Origin: Platanthera guangdongensis
Lineage: Eukaryota > Streptophyta > Magnoliopsida > Asparagales > Orchidaceae
Reading direction: 5' to 3'
Length of the DNA stretch: 64,000 nucleotides
NCBI GenBank assembly: GCA_039583875.1
Contig: CM077159.1
Span: 104,307,287-104,371,286, forward strand
Under the pieces are notes generated by a model. The model was not told where the DNA came from and searched no databases. It saw only the letters and a program-made list of their open reading frames with translations. Each line of letters starts with the position of its first letter. Position 1 is the first letter of the stretch. Positions 58,220-64,000 of the stretch are shown piece by piece. Made by a program: the position numbers and the translations under genes.

Positions 58220-58545
58220 ACTGTGACCTTAGATAAAAGATCGTTGTCATTAATCACATGATAGGTAGCAGCATTGTCCAGCCACCACTCAAAATAGTAT
58301 TATATGAGGCTTCCTCTTTCTACTTCTGTCTGTTTATTTCAGACTTGAATGTGAGTAAGCTTGCTTAAGGTTAGAGTCACAGAAAGATTATTAGGCATTT
58401 CAAATTATTCATCTTCTAACTTGAGATGCTAATTTTTCAATTCAATGATTTGAGAGGTGACTGATGAATTAGCATTGAGCTTAAAAGATTTCTTTCCAAG
58501 GAGAGTTTTTGATAGTCCTTGTTCCAACTAGCCAGCATGGAGATT
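58220..58545 (-). pseudogene. C2: copia gag end and protease, right arm
   Basis: Reading leftward: MLASWNKDYQKLSLERN near 58,500, then the protease motif WLDNAATYHVINDNDLLSKVT at 58,225-58,280, a worn form of the copia W-LDSGA signature. It continues directly into the left arm at 47,223 once G3 and one target copy are removed. The right border with G4 is not sharp. Confidence 0.75.
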
Positions 58546-59640
58546 TGAGCGACAGGCAATAGCTGAATTGTACCAGTGTTATGTCATTCGGACTAGATTG
58601 CATAAAGTAATTGGCTTTTGTCGTTGGCATAATGAGAATCTTAGTCCCCAAGTCAGGAAGACTAGAATGCTCAAGTGTGAACCATCAAGGCTAGGACTGT
58701 GGATGGTGGTAGAACCCAGAGAAGTCCAGTACACCGCAAATGTTCCCTGAGTGCATGGGGCGTCTGGACGATCGAGCCACATGATGAGTTTCAATCCACA
58801 TGTGTTTGAGGGTACTAGAACCGCAACACAAGCTAAAGACTAGCTCTTAAGAATAAAGAAAACCATGACGGCAATAGAAACAGAGGAGTGACAGAAAGTC
58901 ATTGTAGCTACCTTCTTGTAAGAGGGAGAGGAGAGGCTATGATGGGATGAGTTGGAGCCATACCTGTTTGTTGGTCGGCCACTGGTTGAGATCTCGATGG
59001 AGGAATTCTCAAGACTATTTCTTACAAAATATCTTCCATCTGCATAACAGATTGCAATGGAAAATTAGTTCCAAAGGTTAACTCAAGGCGAGAGTTCTGT
59101 GAATGACTACTTGCACGGGTTTATGAGGTTGGGACGTTATGCAGGCTTTGTGTTTGCAGATGAGAAATGAAAGACAAATCAGTTTTATGAAAACTTGTGA
59201 GATGACTTACGGTTGCTTCTCTCAGAACCGGTGATGCAAGGTTTTCTGACCTTGGTCAATACGGGCCTTTCCTTAGAACAAGATATGAAGCGCGTGCAGC
59301 ATAAGAATAACTTGGCAGTGAAAACCCAGAGTTCAAAGGACCGACTTCAGCAAGGTCTGGCTAGCGAAAGTGGTGGAAGAAGGCTAAGTCTTCAGGATCA
59401 ACTTCTTTTAATAAGCCTGAAGTGACGATAGGGCGAGGTCTGTTGACTTGTTACACATGTGGCAAACTGAGACACATGGCCCGCGAATGTCAGAATGGAC
59501 CTTAAAAGAAGGAGAAAAAGACGATTGTGATGTATGCTGAAAAGGGAAAGACAGTGGTGGAATCGATTGCATCCCCAGCGCAACCTCTAGTATATAATCT
59601 TAGCCAACAGAAGGCCATAAACAAAGTGATGTCATCACAG
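58546..59640 (+). pseudogene. gag: G4 gag (gypsy, same family as G2 gag)
   Basis: 58,546-58,760 is unclear. From about 58,770 the frames read RAT..VSIHM and, after shifts, TATQAKDWLL, EEWQKVIVATFLL, FSRLFLTKYLPSA, GESSVNDYLHGFMRLGRY and DDLRLLLSEPVMQGFLTLVN, closely matching G2 gag (DELRLLLSGPMTQGFLTLVN). A knuckle follows (TCYTCGKLRHMARECQ-like, 59,445-59,490), then AQPLVYNLSQQKAINK and DVITG, with a one-base loss, up to the intron. Many stops; the 5' LTR is missing. Confidence 0.82.
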
Positions 59641-59738
59641 GTACGAGTTAAGATACAGTTTTTACTGCTTTCTATACTTGGTACATTATGCATTGCTTGT
59701 GTATAATTTACTTTTATTAAGCTTTGTCTTGATATTAG
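59641..59738 (+). other. G4 intron between gag and protease (98 nt, phase 1)
   Basis: Opens ATCACAG|GTACGAGTTAAG and closes GTCTTGATATTAG|ATTATC. The unspliced frame stops three codons in (GGT ACG AGT TAA), as in G2. Spliced, the frame enters PVRALFD, the protease start. The 5' splice region is nearly identical to that of G2; the interior is diverged and longer. Confidence 0.72.
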
Positions 59739-60242
59739 ATTATCCGGTGAGAGCACTGTTCGATAAGGATCTTCTCATTCATTTCTATTTGAGGACTTCG
59801 TAGTGCGTATCAGAGTGCCTTCTTTTGTACCGACAGATCGTGTGAATGTGTTGCTGCCTAATGGGTGCTTGATGCGTGCATATAGAGCCTGTTGTGTTAA
59901 GTTGCATATTGGAAGTCATGATTTTGACTTGGAAGCATCTGTGCTGCTGATATCTAAGTTTGATGTAATCTTTGGTATGAACTGGCTCTCAGAGCAACAT
60001 GCCTGTATTGATTACAACTCTAAGGAATTCATATTGGGGAAAAACACTGAACGTGAGACTAAGTTCACAGGTATGCGAGTATCGAGCAAGATATTGATAT
60101 CTGCTCTCCAAGTAGTCAAGGCGGTTCAGAAGGGCGCGGAATTATTTTTCACGCTGTTGGAGGCTATAGATCCAAAGCCCAGTTTGAGTGACGTTCCTAT
60201 TGTATCGAAGTTTGTGGATGTGTTTCCTAATGATATCCCTAG
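59739..60242 (+). pseudogene. pol: G4 protease and linker, cut by S5
   Basis: PVRALFD is followed by a one-base deletion in the DTG catalytic motif, then HSFLFEDF. From 59,803 an open frame reads RVNVLLPNGCLMRA, FDVIFGMNWLSEQHACIDYN and [20 protein letters not shown], nearly parallel to G2 (VNVLLPNG / [28 protein letters not shown] / [20 protein letters not shown]). It breaks at FPNDIP where the S5 LTR begins. Confidence 0.87.
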
Positions 60243-61909
60243 TGTTGGGTATTGTATCCACAATAACCTATATTTGTGTGAAATCATCCTTGAACTAAGA
60301 TGAATTAAGTATGTATTTGATGTTATTCTTTAGTTGAGTGCTAGTAGGTTATTATTTCTAAGTGTAGACCAATATCAGTTCACAATGAGTCACTAAACAT
60401 ATGATCATGCAATGTAATCTCTCATTGTGTGATCCATGGTGTTGACTCATGTGTAACCTTTCTATTGTGATGCACTTCATTTTCAAACACTAGAGCAATA
60501 GAAGAAAGGAAGGGTTGTTGGTTTTCAACAAAGAAGAAAAGAAAATTTTTCTGAAAAACTTTTTAAGTCCATTTCTCGAGAAATGAAATGTGTTTCACGA
60601 GAAGTCTAAATACATTTATCGAGAAAGCTAAGTTGTTCTCGCGAAACCTTAAGACTTCTCGGAAAATTCTCCAAAACTATCTTCAAGTCCTTTTCTCGAA
60701 AAAGCCGTGAAGACTTCATGATAAACCAAGTCCATTTCTTAAGAAAGGAAAATAGTTCTCGAGAAGTCAGAAGTGTTTCTTGAGAAGCTAAGTCTATTTC
60801 TCGAGACATCAAGTTACTTCTCAAGAAATAAGTTCTTCAGTTCAAAATTTACGCCAAGTATTTTTCTCGAGAAATCAGTTCTTCTGTTCAAAATTTGGTT
60901 TAAGTAAATTTCTCGAGAAAGGCATGTCATTTCTCAAGAAAGAAAATCATTTCTCGAGAAATCGTGTTTCCTCTCGAGAACTCCGTATTTCACTTCAAAG
61001 AATTTCCGTTAAGTCTTTTCTCGAGAAAGTCTTGTTATTTCTCGAGAAATTAAATTCTTCTCGAGATATTATAAGTCTTCTCGAGAAATGAAGTTGAAGA
61101 AAAAATTCTTTTTCAATCTATCTGACGGGATTTCAAAATAATCTAAGTTTTGCATGATTGATCCACATGGATCTTTCCTTAATGATTTTAGATCGTTAGC
61201 CAAGGTATTATAAATTGTCCTTTCAGAGGAATCGCTAACCCTAACAAGAAGAATAATATTCTGAATCACAATCGCACTTTCTAAAACGAGAGAAGCCGCC
61301 ATCATTGTCGTTCTTCATTGTCGCCCTTCTTTCGATCCAGCGATTCCAAGGAGAAAAGATTCGACAGATCACAAGATTCAAGTTCTTCAATCATCAACTT
61401 GATTATGTCGGATCCTAAGTTTTTTAGATCAAGTTTTCTCAGGATTTCTTCCTCATCTTCTTCCAAAGATTTTTAGTTTTCATGAAGGAAGAACCTTGAA
61501 GACTTCAGATCTGGAAGTATACAGTTTTTTATTGTTGTTGTAAAAATTTTCTTTAACTCTTATAAGAGCTTTGTCTACGAGATTGTAGGAAGTTTGTTCT
61601 TCTGAGTGTAGATCCCGTTTTGTGGGATCAAGTTTGTAGGAGTGTGTTATCTCTGAGTTGTAGGAACATTGCTACGAGGTGTAGGATTAGTGCAATCCGA
61701 GATATAGTGAAGTAGCCAAGGCTAGCCTGGTGCTAGATAGGCGAGGTGGAGAGTCGATGTGCCCAAGATTGGGGAACCACTATAAATTCCTTGTGTTGCC
61801 TGGATTGTGCTTAATTTTTTTCTGTGATTGATTTTTATTCCACAGAAGATGCAGAACTCACCTATTAACCCGCCTATAGATAATTTAGGTAGACAACTAG
61901 ATACTTTCA
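60243..61909 (+). repeat. S5 5' LTR
   Basis: 1,667 bp, TGTTGGGTATTG...CTAGATACTTTCA. The U3 array of CTCGAG palindromes lies at 60,560-61,090. A TATA-like ATTATAAATT is near 61,207-61,216, a C/T-rich leader follows, and GTAGGAxxxTTG-type repeats lie at 61,560-61,700. The end GGATAC-like ATACTTTCA matches other SIRE LTR ends. Confidence 0.9.
60560..61090 (+). repeat. S5 U3 array of TTCTCGAGAA palindromes
   Basis: About 20 copies of the perfect palindrome TTTCTCGAGAAA or worn forms (TTCTCAAGAA, TTCTTGAGAA, TTCTCGCGAA), separated by 10-25 bp of changing sequence such as TAAGTCC and GTCATT. Compare the longer palindromes of S2-S4 in the same LTR position. Confidence 0.95.
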
Positions 61910-61926
61910 ATTGGTATCAGAGGCAG
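61910..61926 (+). other. S5 primer-binding site
   Basis: ATTGGTATCAGAGGCAG follows the LTR end TTTCA; TGGTATCAGAG matches the initiator Met-tRNA complement. Confidence 0.93.
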
Positions 61927-61991
61927 GTTTTTCACAAAAAGGTTCACACCTTGAACAGATCTTCATCAAGTTGTCGAAGAGATTATCAAGC

Positions 61992-63786
61992 ATGGACAGA
62001 TCTAAGGATTTTGCAAAGCTTCTGGTGTGCACCAAGGCAAACTTTCCCACGTGGAAAGAGAGAGTAAAATTTTTCATGGAAGCTGTTGATCCCCGGATCT
62101 TCATGATCGTGGAAGAAGGTCCATATGTTCCCATGACTGCTTCAACTATCGATCCAACCAGGGAAGTGCCAAAGAAACTTATGGATCTTGACAAAGATGA
62201 GATTGTCCTTGTCTCTCTAGACAAGAAAGCAAAGAATATCATCATAAGCATAGTACATGATTCGATTTTGTAGAACCTAATTCACTGCCAATATGCCAAG
62301 GAAATGTAGCAGTCCTTGATTGTCTTGATGGAAGGCAATGAAGAAGTAAGGGATGATAGAAGATCCTTTCTGAACTAGATGTATGAGGCCTTCAAGCAAG
62401 GCCCTAAGGACACAATAGCTGATACATATGAAAACTTCTTCAAGATCGTCAACTACCTCAATAACTACAGCCAAGTTTTCACAAATAGAGAACTAAATGA
62501 CAAGTTCCTAAGATCCTTAACTAAGGAATGGGACAATAATATTTGTGTTATTAGGGAGTTTGGAAGACTGGCTGACACTGACCCCACGAACCTCTTCAGG
62601 AAGCTTATGTCCTATAAGCTCCAAATCAACTCTAGAAAAGCTGAAGAAGAGGGCAGCAGATCTTCATCAAAGGAGAAATATGTTGTACTAAAGGCATACA
62701 GCTTAAGAAAGGCTAAAGCAGCATCTCCTACTCCCACTCAGGAAGAAAGTGAAGAAGAAGACTTAGAGCCAAGCACCTCAGGCTCAGAGTTATCTGATGG
62801 ACAGTTCTCTCTTCTCTCCAGACAGTTCAACAAGTTTCTTTGTAAGAAGAAACATATGAGAGACAAAGACTCCTCTTACAGAAGATCATGTCATGTTGGT
62901 GACCATCAAAAGAAACATCACACAAATGACAGGTATAAGCCTAAACAGAAGAAACATATTTCTACTAACATTGTATGTTACTGTTGTAATAAGCCAGGTC
63001 ACGTGATTGTCGACTGCCCTCATAAAAAGAAGGAGGGTGGAAGAAGAGAAGAACATAAGTCCTCCCATAGTAAAAAGAAGGGGAAGAGCTTCATGTCCAA
63101 GAAGCAGAAGACCTTCAGTGAAATTGACTCATCTGAGTCAAGTGAGGATGAAGAATCCTACTTCGGGCTCATGGCTCACTCCAACGAAGAAGAAGATGAC
63201 CCCCAATTTCATGGGGAGGTAAATTCTCACACCATTATTTTAGAGTCTGATGCTCCAGAAGGTGATCATGAGGATTGTTCCTCTGATGATGAATCGGAAC
63301 TCATGGCACAGTATAAAGAGCTGATCAAGGCCTATGCCCGATGTAGAAAAGTTGTTAGAACTCAGGCCAAGGAGATCAAATACCTTAAGGCTGAGGAGAT
63401 CACTATGAGGGAGGAAATTGCAAGAATGAACTCAATCAGAGAGGAACTCCACGCCCTGGCCGATGATAATAATAGTTCACACGAGCTCCTTAACTAAAAG
63501 GAGAAAATCATTGATAACCTGGAAGGACAGCTTGCTGTCGAAAAGAAACTTGTTGAAAGTTTCTCCAAGTCTAAGACAATCCTTCCATTTGTTGCTGAAT
63601 TCTCTGCTAAGGCTAAAGGAGCTGGCATAGGTCATGTGGCTGCTCCTAGTAAATCTTCCAGGATGGCCAAGGCTAAAAGGAAAAATAAGGCTGCAACAAA
63701 AGCAACCGTCGAAGAGAAAGGTAAGGGGCCTATAAGGGGCGGACATGTCCCAGAAACTTCAGTGCAAGTGTCTTCAAAGCACCTAT
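61992..63786 (+). pseudogene. gag: S5 gag (copia SIRE type)
   Basis: A start ATG at 61,992 gives MDRSKDFAKLLV and FPTWKERVKFFMEAVDPRIF. The frame is interrupted by TAG at 62,271, 62,307 and 62,376, then open to 63,497: YENFFKIVNYLNNYSQVFTN, LNDKFLRSLTKEWD, an acidic/Ser-rich segment, CCHC knuckle CYCCNKPGHVIVDC (about 62,977-63,018), a Lys-rich stretch, a coiled-coil-like region (KVVRTQAKEIKYLKAEEI), a TAA, then more of the same frame (LEGQLAVEKKLVESFSKSK) to TGA near 63,786. Length and order parallel S1 gag. Capsid and RNA-binding role by family. Confidence 0.88.
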
Positions 63787-64000
63787 GAAGAAATTCATAT
63801 GAAAAGTTATGGTTCGTATATACATGGACATAACAATAAGAAGGCACCATAAGCTAAATCTACTGTTCCTAAGGCTAAGGAGATGGGAAGACCCTATGTA
63901 TGCTGCAATCAGGTGGCCTCCAGCTCTAAGATTGCTGCCCCTGCTAGACCTCACGTTCAAAGGGTCAAGCAGGACACTTGGAAAGATACAATAGGTTTGA
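63787..64000 (+). pseudogene. S5 Gag-protease spacer
   Basis: A shifted frame reads GSYIHGHNNKKAP, one stop, then KSTVPKAKEMGRPYVCCNQV and ARPHVQRVKQDTWKDTIG. It is basic, as in the S1 spacer, but without a dyad array. The window ends before the protease motif. Confidence 0.6.

Larger units (their letters stand above)
60243..64000 (+). mobile_element. S5: SIRE-type copia element, 5' part
   Basis: 5' LTR (60,243-61,909), initiator Met-tRNA primer site, then copia gag, running out of the window before the protease. Inserted in the G4 protease-RT linker. Three in-frame TAG codons early in gag and later TAA/TGA codons show it is not autonomous. Pol, ORF3 and the 3' LTR lie to the right. Confidence 0.9.

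Overview
The window is plant nuclear DNA made almost wholly of nested and decayed LTR retrotransposons. The evidence is Ty1/copia elements of the SIRE (Sirevirus) type, Ty3/gypsy chromoviruses and an Athila-like element, primer-binding sites matching the 3' end of initiator Met-tRNA, a plant-type hAT transposon, and short T/A-rich introns. I see no host gene, tRNA, rRNA or CRISPR array. The species cannot be named from this sequence; an angiosperm with a repeat-rich genome fits. Element names (G = gypsy, S = SIRE-type copia, C = other copia fragments) are my own labels.

Left part (1-39,320) is one deep nest. Copia fragment C1 (minus) holds SIRE element S3 (plus). S3 holds S2 (plus), inserted near the end of S3's ORF3. 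S2 holds gypsy G1 (minus), inserted in S2's ORF3. G1 holds SIRE element S1 (minus, 877-22,443) in its reverse transcriptase, with 5-bp duplications. S1 holds gypsy G2 (minus, 4,352-13,852) in its ORF3, also with 5-bp duplications. A hAT transposon (33,532-36,439) sits in the S3 LTR. G2 is very young: its LTRs differ at about 7 sites in 2.3 kb and its gag and pol are nearly intact. S1 LTRs differ by roughly 2 percent.

Middle part (39,321-47,223): a poorly resolved AT-rich stretch, an Athila-like RNase H/integrase remnant, the 3' end of SIRE element S4 (plus), and the left arm of copia element C2 (minus).

Right part (47,224-64,000): gypsy G3 (minus, 47,224-58,219), complete with both LTRs and an imperfect target duplication, inserted between the protease and integrase regions of C2. 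Then come the right arm of C2, a truncated gypsy G4 (plus, same gag family as G2), and SIRE element S5 (plus), inserted in G4 and running off the window.

Two patterns stand out. First, G1, G2, G3 and G4 all carry a 76-126 nt intron-like segment at the same place and phase, between the end of Gag and the protease, with an in-frame stop just inside it. Unspliced RNA would give Gag and spliced RNA Gag-Pol. Second, nearly every LTR family here carries its own array of short dyad (hairpin) repeats. In the SIRE elements and G2 the array lies just upstream of a TATA-like box. In S1 the same array plus a TATA box also lies directly upstream of the extra ORF3, as if it were an internal promoter.
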